From positions 1 to 64,000 of the forward strand of contig CAYZXD010000009.1 in assembly GCA_964482325.1 (NCBI GenBank): a stretch of 64,000 nucleotides of DNA. The letters are read 5' to 3'. This document shows positions 43,872 through 53,199 of the stretch, one piece after another. How positions within the stretch are numbered: the first letter of the stretch is position 1; each line of letters opens with the position of its first letter. Origin of the DNA: CAYZJV01 sp964482325 (GTDB lineage Bacteria > Spirochaetota > Spirochaetia > Sphaerochaetales > Sphaerochaetaceae). The position numbers and the translations under genes were made by a program. A model generated the notes under the pieces. That model was not told where the DNA came from. It did not search any database and saw nothing but the letters and a program-made list of their open reading frames with translations.

Positions 43872-44627
43872 TCACCCTATGATAATCGCCGTCCCTGCAG
43901 ATTTGCAGGCGGTGACGAACTCACCTGGAACCGGTACCTCGGTAATGATGGTGTTGATCTGGTGCAGCGGGCAGTAGGTGATCAATGTCGAGATACCGAA
44001 TTTCCGGTGATCTGCCAATAGGAATGTCTCCTTGGCTTTGCGTGCAGCGAGCGCCTTGGTAGCATGTTCTTCGCTGAACGTATTGGTTGCTCCGTCTGCT
44101 ATGGTGATTCCGGTACAGGCAAGGAAGGCTTTGTGAATATTAAACGAATCAAGATAGGATGCCGATTGTTCACTGATAAAGGAAAACGTCGTTCGGTTCA
44201 GTTTCCCCGGCAGCGATATGATGGTGCAATTGGGCAAGGCAAGCGCTGAGCGAATCGCCAGGTAGTTATTGGTGACAATCGTAAGGGTGGTCTCCTGCGG
44301 AATATATTCCGGGATATACTGGGTAGTACTTCCTGAATCAATATATATGATATCGTGGTTTTGAATAAACGATGCGGCTGCCTGGGCAATTCGGCGTTTT
44401 TCCGGTTCGAGGGGATCTGCAGGTGGCTCCTGGATAACAGGGGTGACCGTGTGGTTGCTGCGGACACCACCGTAGTATTTGCTGCAGATTCCTTCATCTG
44501 TCAGGCGATCTATGTAGCGGCGGACGGTGCTCATGGAGATATGGAAAACATCGGAGAGTTTAGTGAGATCTACCCTCTGGTGCTGTTCGATATAGGTCTG
44601 CATCCGCTGTTTAAGATCTTCTTTCAT
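43872..44627 (-). CDS. DeoR/GlpR-family repressor, likely for inositol genes
   Basis: 251 residues. N-terminal DeoR helix-turn-helix (VDLTKLSDVFHISMSTVRRYIDRL, split around residues 18-41) followed by CSKYYGGVR and a DeoR C-terminal sensor domain with IYIDSGSTTQYI (about 94-105) and LADHRKFG (about 207-214). Such regulators respond to sugar phosphates. It is divergent from iolC across a 12-bp perfect palindrome, and Bacillus IolR is also DeoR-type, so control of inositol catabolism is the natural inference. Confidence 0.85.
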   Translation of the reverse strand: MKEDLKQRMQTYIEQHQRVDLTKLSDVFHISMSTVRRYIDRLTDEGICSKYYGGVRSNHTVTPVIQEPPADPLEPEKRRIAQAAASFIQNHDIIYIDSGSTTQYIPEYIPQETTLTIVTNNYLAIRSALALPNCTIISLPGKLNRTTFSFISEQSASYLDSFNIHKAFLACTGITIADGATNTFSEEHATKALAARKAKETFLLADHRKFGISTLITYCPLHQINTIITEVPVPGEFVTACKSAGTAIIIG

Positions 44628-44647
44628 GATATCCTCTCTATGGATAT

Positions 44648-44676
44648 ACCATACTTGGGAATATAAACATTGTCAA
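44648..44676 (-). promoter_or_regulatory. Promoter of the DeoR-type regulator
   Basis: Minus strand TTGACA (44676-44671), 17 bases, TATGGT (44653-44648). The -35 lies inside the left arm of the palindrome 44669-44705, so the regulator probably represses itself. Confidence 0.65.
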
Positions 44677-44705
44677 TATTATCAAAATGGATAAATATTG
44701 ACAAT
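44669..44705. promoter_or_regulatory. Perfect 12-bp inverted repeat, putative DeoR-type operator
   Basis: ATTGTCAATATT (44669-44680) and AATATTGACAAT (44694-44705) are exact inverse copies with 13 bases between. They lie between the divergent regulator and iolC and include a -35 box. Confidence 0.75.
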
Positions 44706-44710
44706 AATCG

Positions 44711-44739
44711 TTGCAATAATGAGTAAGTTGTCGTAGGAT
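44711..44739 (+). promoter_or_regulatory. Candidate iolC promoter
   Basis: TTGCAA (44711-44716), 17 bases, TAGGAT (44734-44739), just downstream of the palindrome. Each box has four matches to consensus; the leader would be about 25 bases. Confidence 0.4.
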
Positions 44740-44770
44740 ACCTGTGCAACAGAACCAAAAGGAGGCTCTT

Positions 44771-45808
44771 GTGGACGCACTTCTTGATTTTGACCAATCC
44801 CGTGATCTGGACAGTATCGCACTGGGAAGAATCTGTATCGATATCAACCCGGTCGATTATTATCAGAAGTGGGGGGACTGCAAAACGTTCAGAAAATATG
44901 TCGGAGGCTCACCGGCGAACACTGCAGTCGGCATGGCTCGACTGGGGAGAAACGTAGGGTTCATCGGATGCATCTCAGCTGATCAGCTCGGTGATTACTG
45001 CATCGATGTGTTCACTTCAGAAGGGATAGACACCTCCGGGATCGTTCGTGCCCGTCATGGAGAATCTCTCGGTCTTGCCTTCACTGAAATACTGAGCGAA
45101 TCGGAATCTTCTCTCGTGATGTATCGGGATCATGTTGCCGATTTACAGCTTGAAGTCGATGACATCTCCCCCGAATACATCAGTCGTGCGAAGCTGCTGA
45201 TTGTCAGCGGCACGGCCCTTTCTGCCAGTCCTTCCCGGGAAGCAGCCTTGAAAGCCCTGGAACTTGCCCGGCAGAACAACACCCGCATCGTATTCGATAT
45301 CGATTACCGTCCATATACCTGGACCAGTGAAGCAGAGACCTCGTTATACTACCAGGTGGCTGCCCGTTATGCACAGATTATTATGGGGTCTCGTGAAGAG
45401 TGGGATATCCTTGAGGGGAGAAAGCGATCCACATGCAGTGACCGGGAGATCGCCGAGACCTGGTTTGCTGAAAAAGCCCGGTTGGTAATTATCAAACACG
45501 GAAGTGCGGGATCCCATGCTTTTACTCATGATGGCAGAGCTTATCAGGTGAAGCCTTTTCCGGTGAAAGTGATTAAATCCTTCGGAGGAGGTGATGGGTA
45601 CAGCAGTGCATTGCTGTCAGGATTACTTGAAGGATTACCCCTTGTTACCTGTCTGGAACTGGCGAATGCTTCAGCTGCCATATCCGTTTCCAGTCATGGG
45701 ATTTCGACAGATATGGGGACTATGGAGACTCTTCATCAGTTCATTGCAGAGAAGAAAGCTCAGTATGGTGAAGTCGTACATCTTCTGAACGAAAAGGAGT
45801 TGTCCTAG
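44771..45808 (+). CDS. iolC: 5-dehydro-2-deoxygluconokinase
   Basis: PfkB-family sugar kinase of myo-inositol catabolism, 345 residues. Start GTG 44771, five bases after AAGGAGG. Matches IolC along its length: KYVGGSPANTAVGMARLG (about residues 42-59), SGTALSASPSREA, DIDYRPYTW (about 178-186) and the catalytic loop FGGGDGYSS, where most PfkB proteins read GAGDSYA; the catalytic Asp is kept. It phosphorylates 2-deoxy-5-keto-gluconate before IolJ cleaves it. First gene of iolC-iolJ-iolB. Confidence 0.9.
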   Translation: MDALLDFDQSRDLDSIALGRICIDINPVDYYQKWGDCKTFRKYVGGSPANTAVGMARLGRNVGFIGCISADQLGDYCIDVFTSEGIDTSGIVRARHGESLGLAFTEILSESESSLVMYRDHVADLQLEVDDISPEYISRAKLLIVSGTALSASPSREAALKALELARQNNTRIVFDIDYRPYTWTSEAETSLYYQVAARYAQIIMGSREEWDILEGRKRSTCSDREIAETWFAEKARLVIIKHGSAGSHAFTHDGRAYQVKPFPVKVIKSFGGGDGYSSALLSGLLEGLPLVTCLELANASAAISVSSHGISTDMGTMETLHQFIAEKKAQYGEVVHLLNEKELS

Positions 45809-45809
45809 T

Positions 45810-46667
45810 ATGTTAGCCACATTACAGCAGGTACTCAGCATTGCCACTCAGCGTGGTCATGGCCTTGGGGCTTGTAACGTCTTCGGATATGAGGATGCCT
45901 CTGCAGTAATTGCTGCCGCAGAAGAGGTCGGTTCCCCGGTGGTCCTGATGACCAATACCGTTGCCATTCAACATATGGACTTGGAGATCCTCGGTCCTTT
46001 GCTGCTCAATCTTGCAGATCGTGCACAGACGCAGGTCTGTGTGCATCTCGATCATGGCACTGAATTATCAGTGATACAAAAAGCCCTCGATGTCGGTTAC
46101 TCATCGGTGATGTTCGACGGTTCTCAGTTATCGATGGAAGAAAATGTGTCGCTCACTCAGGAGGTAGCTGCGCTTGCTCACCGGGTGGGCTCTAGTGTTG
46201 AAGCAGAAATCGGGGCCGTAGGGTATAGTGACCCGTCGATTGCGGTGACGGCTCGATACACTACTGTTGAGGAGGCTCGGCAATTTTGCAGCCAGGTGTC
46301 CATAGATGCTCTTGCCGTAGCGGTAGGAAACGTCCATCGCATGGAAGATCAGCGAGCTGAACTCCAGTTTGATCTGCTGAGGGGTATCAGTGATGCCGTG
46401 GATGTGCCGATTGTGATTCATGGAGCGAGTGGGATTCCCGATGCCGATTTGCCGAAGCTCATCGCCTGCGGGGCATGCAAAATCAACATCGGTACGGCAC
46501 TGAGGATGGCTTTCGGTGAGACTCTGCGGGAACAGTACATCCGGAATCCCCGTGAGTACGATCGGATCAAATTCTATCCGGCATGCATGGATGCAGTACG
46601 AACAAAAACAAAAGAGAAGCTATGGTTGCTACAGAAACCCTATGTATCAGAGGAGGAACAGAAATGA
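45810..46667 (+). CDS. iolJ: 6-phospho-5-dehydro-2-deoxygluconate aldolase (class II aldolase)
   Basis: 285 residues, zinc-dependent fructose-bisphosphate-aldolase family. Metal and catalytic motifs: VCVHLDHGTE (about 75-84), SVMFDGS (about 99-105), EAEIGAVGY (Glu about 133) and VIHGASGIPDADL (about 205-217). Placed between iolC and iolB, the IolJ reaction (to DHAP and malonate semialdehyde) is the best assignment; tagatose/fructose bisphosphate aldolase is possible from sequence alone. It begins one base after the iolC stop and overlaps iolB by four. Confidence 0.87.
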   Translation: MLATLQQVLSIATQRGHGLGACNVFGYEDASAVIAAAEEVGSPVVLMTNTVAIQHMDLEILGPLLLNLADRAQTQVCVHLDHGTELSVIQKALDVGYSSVMFDGSQLSMEENVSLTQEVAALAHRVGSSVEAEIGAVGYSDPSIAVTARYTTVEEARQFCSQVSIDALAVAVGNVHRMEDQRAELQFDLLRGISDAVDVPIVIHGASGIPDADLPKLIACGACKINIGTALRMAFGETLREQYIRNPREYDRIKFYPACMDAVRTKTKEKLWLLQKPYVSEEEQK

Positions 46668-47479
46668 GTGAACGTCTGCTGAGAGGACCTGAATCATTAC
46701 CGTACGGGTATACATCAATTGCAGAGATGGGAAAGCTGCACCCTGATATGCATATGGATTTCGGATTGCTGAAATTACAGCAAGGTGAAGTATTTACTGA
46801 AAATCAGCAGCTTGAACGGCTGTACCTATTGATAACCGGGGAGGTCGAGTTTGCCTTTCTCGGTGCCCAGTACCAGGCAGCACGCCCAGATTGTTTTGAT
46901 CACTCACCATGGGTGTTGCACGTACCTGCAGGAGTTGACATTCGCATTACGGGCCTCAGCGATGGAGCTGAATTGTCTGTGCATCGCACGGATAACGAAA
47001 AGATATTCGATGCAAAACTGTACCGACCGGAAGATATTCCCGATGAAATCCGCGGTAAAAACACGATGCGGGAAACCGGGACACGAACAGTTCGGACCGT
47101 CCTGGATAAATCACTTGCTCCATGGTCGAATTTTGTGTTCGGTGAAGTGATTACCTACCCGGGTAAATGGTCGAGCTATCCGCCACATATCCACCCGCAG
47201 CCGGAAATTTATTACTATCGGTTGCTTCCTGAAAACGGGTACGGATTCTGTGAATACGGCGATGATGTTTATAAGGTGAGAAATCACGATACCGTATTCA
47301 TTGAACCGAACTATACGCATCCGCAAGTTGCGGGACCTGGGTATGCTATGTGGTATATGTGGATCATTCGCCAGATTGAAGAGGATCCGTATGAGGGTGT
47401 GAAGTATCCGCACTTTATTGAAGAGCACAACTGGGCACGCCAGAAAGATGCTGATATCTGGGAGCCGCAGAAGCGGTGA
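46664..47479 (+). CDS. iolB: 5-deoxy-glucuronate isomerase
   Basis: 271 residues from ATG 46664, which overlaps the previous stop (ATGA) and has GGAGG upstream. Double-cupin IolB features: MDFGLLKLQQGEVF near residue 28, WSNFVFGEVITYPGKWSSYPPHIHP (split around 153-177) with metal His, PEIYYYRLLPENGYGF and QVAGPGYAMWYMWI near 235. It isomerises 5-deoxy-glucuronate to 2-deoxy-5-keto-gluconate. iolD and iolE, needed earlier in the route, are not in the window. Confidence 0.92.
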   Translation: MSERLLRGPESLPYGYTSIAEMGKLHPDMHMDFGLLKLQQGEVFTENQQLERLYLLITGEVEFAFLGAQYQAARPDCFDHSPWVLHVPAGVDIRITGLSDGAELSVHRTDNEKIFDAKLYRPEDIPDEIRGKNTMRETGTRTVRTVLDKSLAPWSNFVFGEVITYPGKWSSYPPHIHPQPEIYYYRLLPENGYGFCEYGDDVYKVRNHDTVFIEPNYTHPQVAGPGYAMWYMWIIRQIEEDPYEGVKYPHFIEEHNWARQKDADIWEPQKR

Positions 47480-47562
47480 TCTTATTCTCCGAGCGTATGC
47501 AGATTCAGTCTCAGGTGATACAACCAAGCGATACCGCAGAAGTCTGATTAGGAGGTGTACTC

Positions 47563-49038
47563 ATGGTACCGTTTGTCGGCAGGCTGGGAAAACATCGAAC
47601 AATCAAAGCTCAGATGTTCTTTTCGTTCATGTTGTTTTCTACGGTCCTGAGTATCCTCTTTTTAAGCATGTATGCTTCGCGTAGTAGTCAGAATCGGGTT
47701 CTGGAGGTCTATACAGAGCAGGTGCAGACCTTGTCTGACCTTTCGCTGAGCATTTCCAGAACCAAGAAAAACATCGAAAACTACTATAAACGGGGTGACA
47801 GCCAGTTCTATGATGCGTTTATTCAATCCCGGCATGAATTGGAGACAACCATTGGTGAACTGGAAAACACCTTTCAGGGAACTCCGTACTATTTATATAT
47901 TCGCATCGTTGAAAATATTAACGATTACTGCACGGAAGAATTGAATCGATACAATCAGGAAATCACCTTCGATCTGGAGTACTACAATCACCAGCAGCGG
48001 GTGCTCAATGCTTTCTCGGTGATGGGTGTCTATGCAAATGAAGGGATGTCGAATTATATCCGGGGGGCCAAGGAGGCGTTTGCTGACCGATTGGAATCCC
48101 AACGGCATGCCAATACCATATTGGTTTCATTAATGGTGCTCGGTGTTGCTGTTGCATTTCTCATCTCCTATACCGTCCTGCACCAGATAACCGAACAACT
48201 GGAAAAAATGGCGGAGCATGCCAAACAACTCACTGAAGCCTCCTGGCATATTCCTGATTTGAAAAGCAGTCGCGTGGTCGAACTGAATACCCTTACGCTT
48301 GCCATTAATACCATGAAAAAGAGTCTCAATGAGTACTTCCTTCGATTAAAAGAGAAAGCCGACCTTGAGATCCGTTATCGACAAGAGCAGCAGAAAAGTG
48401 CGGAACAGAGTAAAGCGTTGTACAAAACCCAGTATCAACTGCTGGCAAGTAAAACTGACCCCCATTTCCTTTTTAATACGCTGAATATCATTTACCGAAG
48501 GAGTATGTTCTCCGGTGATGCCGAGATCATGAAAACAGTCTCTGCACTTTCAGAGGTCCTTCGGTATAATCTGGAGTTCAGATCTGAATTTGTCACCCTT
48601 GATACCGAATTACGCGTTCTTGATTCCTATCTCTACATCCATCGCCAACGGTTTGACAATCGGCTTGAAGTGAAACGGGCAATTCAGTGTGATCCCACGC
48701 AGATTTTAATTATGCCCTTTCTGTTACAGCCGATCATGGAGATTGTATTGACCAATACGGTCTGGGATGATGATCTGTCCGGATTGATCACCATTACCAT
48801 TGAAGAGCGGGGGCAAAGGAAGTTGTTTGTCCGAATTGCGCTTACTGCCAGCGAAGGGTTATGTATCGATGAGCACTCATTCAGCGCTACCCGGTTAGCT
48901 CCATTGAGTTTTGATGATGTGAAGCAACGTCTTGAACATGTATACCAACAGGAACTCTATCTCGAAGATATCCTGACAGAAACAGAGCACTCTGTAGAAC
49001 TGATGGTTCCCATGAGGGAGCAGGGAGAGTCTGTATAA
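47563..49038 (+). CDS. YesM/LytS-type membrane sensor with degenerate kinase domain
   Basis: 491 residues. Helices at about 22-42 and 182-203 flank an extracytoplasmic helical sensor; a HAMP-like region follows (to about 260). The His-kinase phospho-acceptor motif DPHFLFNTLNII is intact (about 303-314). The ATP-binding domain is not: where relatives read LQPLVENAIKHG this has LQPIMEIVLTNTV, losing the N-box Asn; no D-x-G-x-G box is present; and the GxGLxN motif reads LAPLSFDDV. It likely cannot bind ATP normally. It lies 83 bases after iolB and its stop overlaps the response regulator by one base. SD AGGAGGT is strong, so it is still translated. Confidence 0.82.
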   Translation: MVPFVGRLGKHRTIKAQMFFSFMLFSTVLSILFLSMYASRSSQNRVLEVYTEQVQTLSDLSLSISRTKKNIENYYKRGDSQFYDAFIQSRHELETTIGELENTFQGTPYYLYIRIVENINDYCTEELNRYNQEITFDLEYYNHQQRVLNAFSVMGVYANEGMSNYIRGAKEAFADRLESQRHANTILVSLMVLGVAVAFLISYTVLHQITEQLEKMAEHAKQLTEASWHIPDLKSSRVVELNTLTLAINTMKKSLNEYFLRLKEKADLEIRYRQEQQKSAEQSKALYKTQYQLLASKTDPHFLFNTLNIIYRRSMFSGDAEIMKTVSALSEVLRYNLEFRSEFVTLDTELRVLDSYLYIHRQRFDNRLEVKRAIQCDPTQILIMPFLLQPIMEIVLTNTVWDDDLSGLITITIEERGQRKLFVRIALTASEGLCIDEHSFSATRLAPLSFDDVKQRLEHVYQQELYLEDILTETEHSVELMVPMREQGESV

Positions 49039-50144
49039 TGTATGACATACTGATTGTAGAAGATGAACGGATTGAGCGGGAAGCGCTCTCTGCTTTGTTA
49101 CAGGAGGGGTTTGCTTCCGAAATAGCAGCTGTCCGCTATGCAACCAATGGAAACCAGGCACTCAAAGAATTTGATCGTCAAGTTCCCGATTTGGTCTTTC
49201 TCGATATCCACATTCCGAAGATCAACGGGCTTGAACTGCTTGAGCGTTTAAGCAGGCAATTAACCACCGAGATTATCATTGTGTCGGCCTACAGTCAGTT
49301 TGAATATGCACAGAAGGCTTTGCGTCTCGGGGTTCGCGATTATCTGCTGAAACCCGTCGATACCGTCCAGTTTTCCCGTGTCGTTGCCGAAGCGTTCGAT
49401 AGTCTTTATCGGAAAAATGAAGCACAGAAACTTTTGCAGCAGATAATAGGGCAACAGGAATCGCTGTTCAGTCCTGAATTTTCAGAGGAGTTTCTCTCCT
49501 ATCTGCAGGATGAGAATTTTCTCGCTTTTTCTGAGCTGTCGTTCTCTGAAGGTCCTGCTTCAGCGGCAAAATTCCTGGCAAATCGGCAACATGAGTTTTC
49601 AGCTGCACAATTATTACGCTTTCTCGTGATGTTTTTTCAGAGTCTTCATCTTCCTCATAATGAACTTCTTTCAAGCTTCGATTTTTCCTCAACCGAACTC
49701 ACACGTTTGCAATTAGAGCTGACTCCAGCACTGTTTGAACACCTTGTTACCGATTTTATGCAGCGGGTGCATATACTGATTCAACAGAATACCGACTCGG
49801 AAACCAACAAGCAATTAGTAAAGCAGATCGATACCTATCTGGAGGAACATTTTCATGAGCAGATCAATCTTGATCACTTAGGAACTCAGGTAAATCGTAA
49901 CCCTGCCTATATTTCTCGATTGTATAAGACGGAAACAGGGATAAATATCAAGGATCGGTTGAAAAATCTGCGCATCAGCGCTGCCAGAGCCATGCTGGAG
50001 CAGGGAAATGTCTCAGTGAAAGAGGTTGCATTTTCAGTCGGATTTTCCGATCCGAACTACTTCAGTACGGTGTTTAAGAAGGAGACCGGACTCTCTGCAA
50101 CCGACTATGTCCTCTTTTATGACAAAAATTTCGAGAACAACTAG
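49038..50144 (+). CDS. YesN-like response regulator, AraC-type
   Basis: 368 residues. N-terminal receiver with acidic pocket VEDERIE, phospho-Asp in VFLDIHIPKING (about residue 56) and conserved Lys in LLKPVD (about 105). The middle is helical. The C-terminus (about 265-365) is an AraC double HTH ending IKVKEVAF-type helix (VSVKEVAFSVGFSDPNYFST split around 330-348). Coupled to the preceding sensor. It probably activates the TRAP operon 80 bases downstream and perhaps the iol genes. Confidence 0.9.
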   Translation: MYDILIVEDERIEREALSALLQEGFASEIAAVRYATNGNQALKEFDRQVPDLVFLDIHIPKINGLELLERLSRQLTTEIIIVSAYSQFEYAQKALRLGVRDYLLKPVDTVQFSRVVAEAFDSLYRKNEAQKLLQQIIGQQESLFSPEFSEEFLSYLQDENFLAFSELSFSEGPASAAKFLANRQHEFSAAQLLRFLVMFFQSLHLPHNELLSSFDFSSTELTRLQLELTPALFEHLVTDFMQRVHILIQQNTDSETNKQLVKQIDTYLEEHFHEQINLDHLGTQVNRNPAYISRLYKTETGINIKDRLKNLRISAARAMLEQGNVSVKEVAFSVGFSDPNYFSTVFKKETGLSATDYVLFYDKNFENN

Positions 50145-50224
50145 AAAATTCAAAGGTACTTGTTGCTGTGCTCACTGAAAAACTGCCCCATACTTTTCTA
50201 TAACAAACCTTTGGAGGGAATGAT

Positions 50225-51226
50225 ATGAAAAAGTTACTTGCTACTTTGCTTCTCGTACTGCTTTCAGTAAGTCTGTTTGCAGCTGGACAAACTGAAGCTG
50301 TCGGTACTCCTGAAGAGCCGATCGTGCTTCGTTTTGCCGATGTGCATCCGGCAAATAATCCTACCGGTAAAGCCGACATCGCTTTTGCTGAAGCCATCGA
50401 ACGCAATTCGAACGGCCGAATCAAAGTCGAGCTCTACCTCGGTGGTCAGCTTGGTGATGAAAAAGAGTACATTGAACAGATTCAGATGGGCTCCCTTGAT
50501 CTGTGTCGTGTCTCAGCAGCACCTATGGGTCAGTTCAATGATCAGATGAACGTCTACTCGTTCCCGTACCTGTTTGCAAATGCTGATCACTTCTGGGAAG
50601 TACTTTCCGGAGAAATCGGTCGTGAGTTGTTTAGAGGCCTAGAGAAGGCTGGCGTGTACGGTATTGCTTACTTCGATGCTGGAACCCGTGATTTCTTCAC
50701 CGATAAACAGGTCAACACCATTGAAGATCTGCAGGGGCTGAAGATTCGATCCATGCAGAACGAAATCTGTATTGCGGGAATCAACGCACTTGGTGCTTCT
50801 GCAGTACCCATGGGATTCAGCGAGCAGTACAGTGCAACCAAGACTGGTGTGGTAAACGGTGCCGAGAACAATCCGCCAACCTACCTCAATGGATCAATGT
50901 ATGAAGTTGCCCCGTATTATATCCACGATGAGCACGTCCGTATTCCCGATATCGTAATCGGTAGCAAGATTGCCCTCGACAAGCTCAGTGATGAAGATAT
51001 GCAGGCGATCATCGATGCCGGTGTTGAAGCTGAGAAGATCCAGCGGGCACTGTGGGACGAAGCTGTTCAGGCAGCAATCGTAGAATCCACCAAGCTTGGA
51101 GCTACCTTCTATACACCGACCGCTGCAGAGATGGCTGAATTCAGAGCTGCGGTAGAACCTGTATATGAAAAGTATGGGGACAAGTACCAGGATATCATCA
51201 ATAGAATCAGAGCGCTTGAAAAATAA
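50225..51226 (+). CDS. dctP: TRAP transporter solute-binding protein DctP
   Basis: 333 residues. Signal KKLLATLLLVLLSVSLFA then AAGQTEA. The mature protein has DctP features: FADVHPANNPTGKADIAFAE near residue 37, GGQLGDEKEYIEQIQMGSLD near 76, and GLKIRSMQNEI with the carboxylate-binding Arg near 176-180. TRAP proteins usually bind organic or sugar acids. SD GGAGGGA. Followed by a terminator-like hairpin before dctQ, then dctQ and dctM. Confidence 0.92.
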   Translation: MKKLLATLLLVLLSVSLFAAGQTEAVGTPEEPIVLRFADVHPANNPTGKADIAFAEAIERNSNGRIKVELYLGGQLGDEKEYIEQIQMGSLDLCRVSAAPMGQFNDQMNVYSFPYLFANADHFWEVLSGEIGRELFRGLEKAGVYGIAYFDAGTRDFFTDKQVNTIEDLQGLKIRSMQNEICIAGINALGASAVPMGFSEQYSATKTGVVNGAENNPPTYLNGSMYEVAPYYIHDEHVRIPDIVIGSKIALDKLSDEDMQAIIDAGVEAEKIQRALWDEAVQAAIVESTKLGATFYTPTAAEMAEFRAAVEPVYEKYGDKYQDIINRIRALEK

Positions 51227-51241
51227 GGTAACCGTATAAGA

Positions 51242-51286
51242 CAGGGTTGGGATGTGGTCTATGATCACTTCCCGCCCTGATTTTTT
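51242..51286 (+). terminator. Terminator-like hairpin between dctP and dctQ
   Basis: CAGGG-x2-GGGA (51242-51252) faces TCCCGCCCTG (51270-51279), followed by T6 (51281-51286). The stem has bulges and a long loop, so leaky termination is likely, lowering dctQM relative to dctP. Confidence 0.65.
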
Positions 51287-51310
51287 CGGTTGAAATAGGT
51301 GGGGAAGCGT

Positions 51311-51796
51311 ATGAAATTAAAGCATCAAAAACCAATTGAACACTTTTGCAGTGGTCTGATCGTCATCATGACTCTGATTATCGTCTATCGGGTCATTATG
51401 AGATTTTTCTTCAACAACACACCCTCGTGGTCTGAAGAGCTGACAGCGCTCTTGATGGTGTACATCACCATGCTGAGCTTCCCCTTGGGCATCAAGGATG
51501 ATCAGCACCTGAGCCTGACGATGTTTTATGAAAAACTGCCAAAGTCCCTGCAGTATATCGTCACACTGCTCAACTATCTGCTCATCTTGGCATTCTCAGG
51601 ATTCGTCCTGGTATACAACGGCATCCTGATGGTCCAGATGACTTCCAGTTCATATCTTTCAAGTCTTCCGGTACGTAATGCCGTATTGTATATCATGGTT
51701 CCCATAGCGGGTGTGCTTGCCGTGGTCTTTACGACGATAAAGATGATTCAGGAAATACAATTACACAGGAAGGGGAGCCATCATGAGTCAAACTGA
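51311..51796 (+). CDS. dctQ: TRAP transporter small membrane subunit DctQ
   Basis: 161 residues, four membrane helices. WSEELTALLMVYITMLSFPLG (split around residues 36-56) is the conserved DctQ core. ATG 51311 is preferred, with GGTGGGG as ribosome site; a GTG twelve bases earlier is less well placed. It overlaps dctM by 14 bases. Confidence 0.88.
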   Translation: MKLKHQKPIEHFCSGLIVIMTLIIVYRVIMRFFFNNTPSWSEELTALLMVYITMLSFPLGIKDDQHLSLTMFYEKLPKSLQYIVTLLNYLLILAFSGFVLVYNGILMVQMTSSSYLSSLPVRNAVLYIMVPIAGVLAVVFTTIKMIQEIQLHRKGSHHESN

Positions 51797-53075
51797 ATTC
51801 GCAATTATCCTGCTTGTAGGCAGTTTTCTTCTCTTTATTATCGGTCGTCTGCCCATTGCCATTGCACTGGGTACCAGTGCGATGATCACCGTGCTCTATT
51901 TGGGCTTCCCGGTGCGGGTTGTCGTACAGTCCATGGTTACGGGAGTGAATAAAGTTGCCTTGCTTGCCATCCCGTTTTTTATTTTCGCCGGTCAGATTAT
52001 GAGTGATGGAGGGATATCGAACCGGTTGGTCTCATTATCCAAAGTGATAGTCGGGCGGTTCCGTGGCGGCTTGGCTATGGTCAATATCCTGACCAGCATG
52101 TTCTTTGGGGGTATCTCGGGATCTTCGGTTGCCGACACCTCTTCCATAGGAACCATCTTGATTCCGGAAATGGTCAAAGATGGATATGATGCCGATTTCT
52201 CGGCCAGCGTTACGATCACCAGTTCCGTGCAGGGTATCCTGATCCCACCCAGTCATAATATGATTATTTATTCCATGGCAGCCGGTGGACTCTCTGTCGG
52301 TGCACTCTTTATGGCAGGAGTGATTCCGGGAATTCTTCTCGGTGTCTCTCAGATGATTCTCAGTTACTTTATTGCAGTAAAGCGCGGATACCCGAAAGGT
52401 GGGCGGATTGGGTGGAAAGAAGCACTGAAGATTTCGCGGGATGCTTTCCTTGGCCTGCTCACTCCTGTAATTATTATTGGTGGTGTTCTCGGTGGTATTT
52501 TTACTGCTACGGAATCGGCAGCCGTTGCTGCACTGTGGGCCTTTATCGTAACCATGTTTTTCTACAAAGAGGTCAACCTCAAGAAGTTCAGACAGATTCT
52601 GATGAGTACGTTGATGACACTGGTTGTCGTCATGCCGGTCATTGCAGCTGCCAATGCCTTCGGGTATTTGCTCGCATATCTCAAGGTGCCAGAATTGGTA
52701 TTGAACGGACTGTTAGGTATTACCAGCAATAAGTATGTGCTGTTGTTTCTGGTCAATATTATTCTGTTGGTACTGGGTATGATCATGGATATGGCACCAC
52801 TCATTCTTATCTGTACCCCCGTCTTTCTTCCGCTGGTACAGACCTTAGGAGTTTCTCCGATACACTTCGGTATCATCATGCTGCTTAATCTGGGTATTGG
52901 CCTGCTCACGCCCCCAGTGGGAGTTACCCTCTTTGTCGGCAGCACCATCAGTAAGGTCTCGATTGAACGACTGTTCAAATCGACATTGCCGTTCTATCTC
53001 TCTATGATCGGCTTGTTGTTACTTATCACCTATATTGAACCCATTGTCATGTGGCTTCCACGATTAGTGATGTAG
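51783..53075 (+). CDS. dctM: TRAP transporter large membrane subunit DctM
   Basis: 430 residues, about twelve helices. Characteristic segments: LLAIPFFIFAGQIMSDGGI (about residues 60-78), NILTSMFFGGISGSSVADTS (split around 101-120) and NLGIGLLTPPVGVTLFVG (about 379-396). It carries the solute across the membrane with sodium. Last gene of the TRAP operon. Confidence 0.93.
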   Translation: MSQTEFAIILLVGSFLLFIIGRLPIAIALGTSAMITVLYLGFPVRVVVQSMVTGVNKVALLAIPFFIFAGQIMSDGGISNRLVSLSKVIVGRFRGGLAMVNILTSMFFGGISGSSVADTSSIGTILIPEMVKDGYDADFSASVTITSSVQGILIPPSHNMIIYSMAAGGLSVGALFMAGVIPGILLGVSQMILSYFIAVKRGYPKGGRIGWKEALKISRDAFLGLLTPVIIIGGVLGGIFTATESAAVAALWAFIVTMFFYKEVNLKKFRQILMSTLMTLVVVMPVIAAANAFGYLLAYLKVPELVLNGLLGITSNKYVLLFLVNIILLVLGMIMDMAPLILICTPVFLPLVQTLGVSPIHFGIIMLLNLGIGLLTPPVGVTLFVGSTISKVSIERLFKSTLPFYLSMIGLLLLITYIEPIVMWLPRLVM

Positions 53076-53199
53076 CATGCATGGCCCGAACGTAGTTTAG
53101 GGATTTCCTTGGGTTTCGGTAGGTTGCCAGGTAGCGTATGCTGCCTGCGTTACTAAGCCCAACTGGCTGCGGTAGCAAGTACCAGTACCACAGTTCAGG

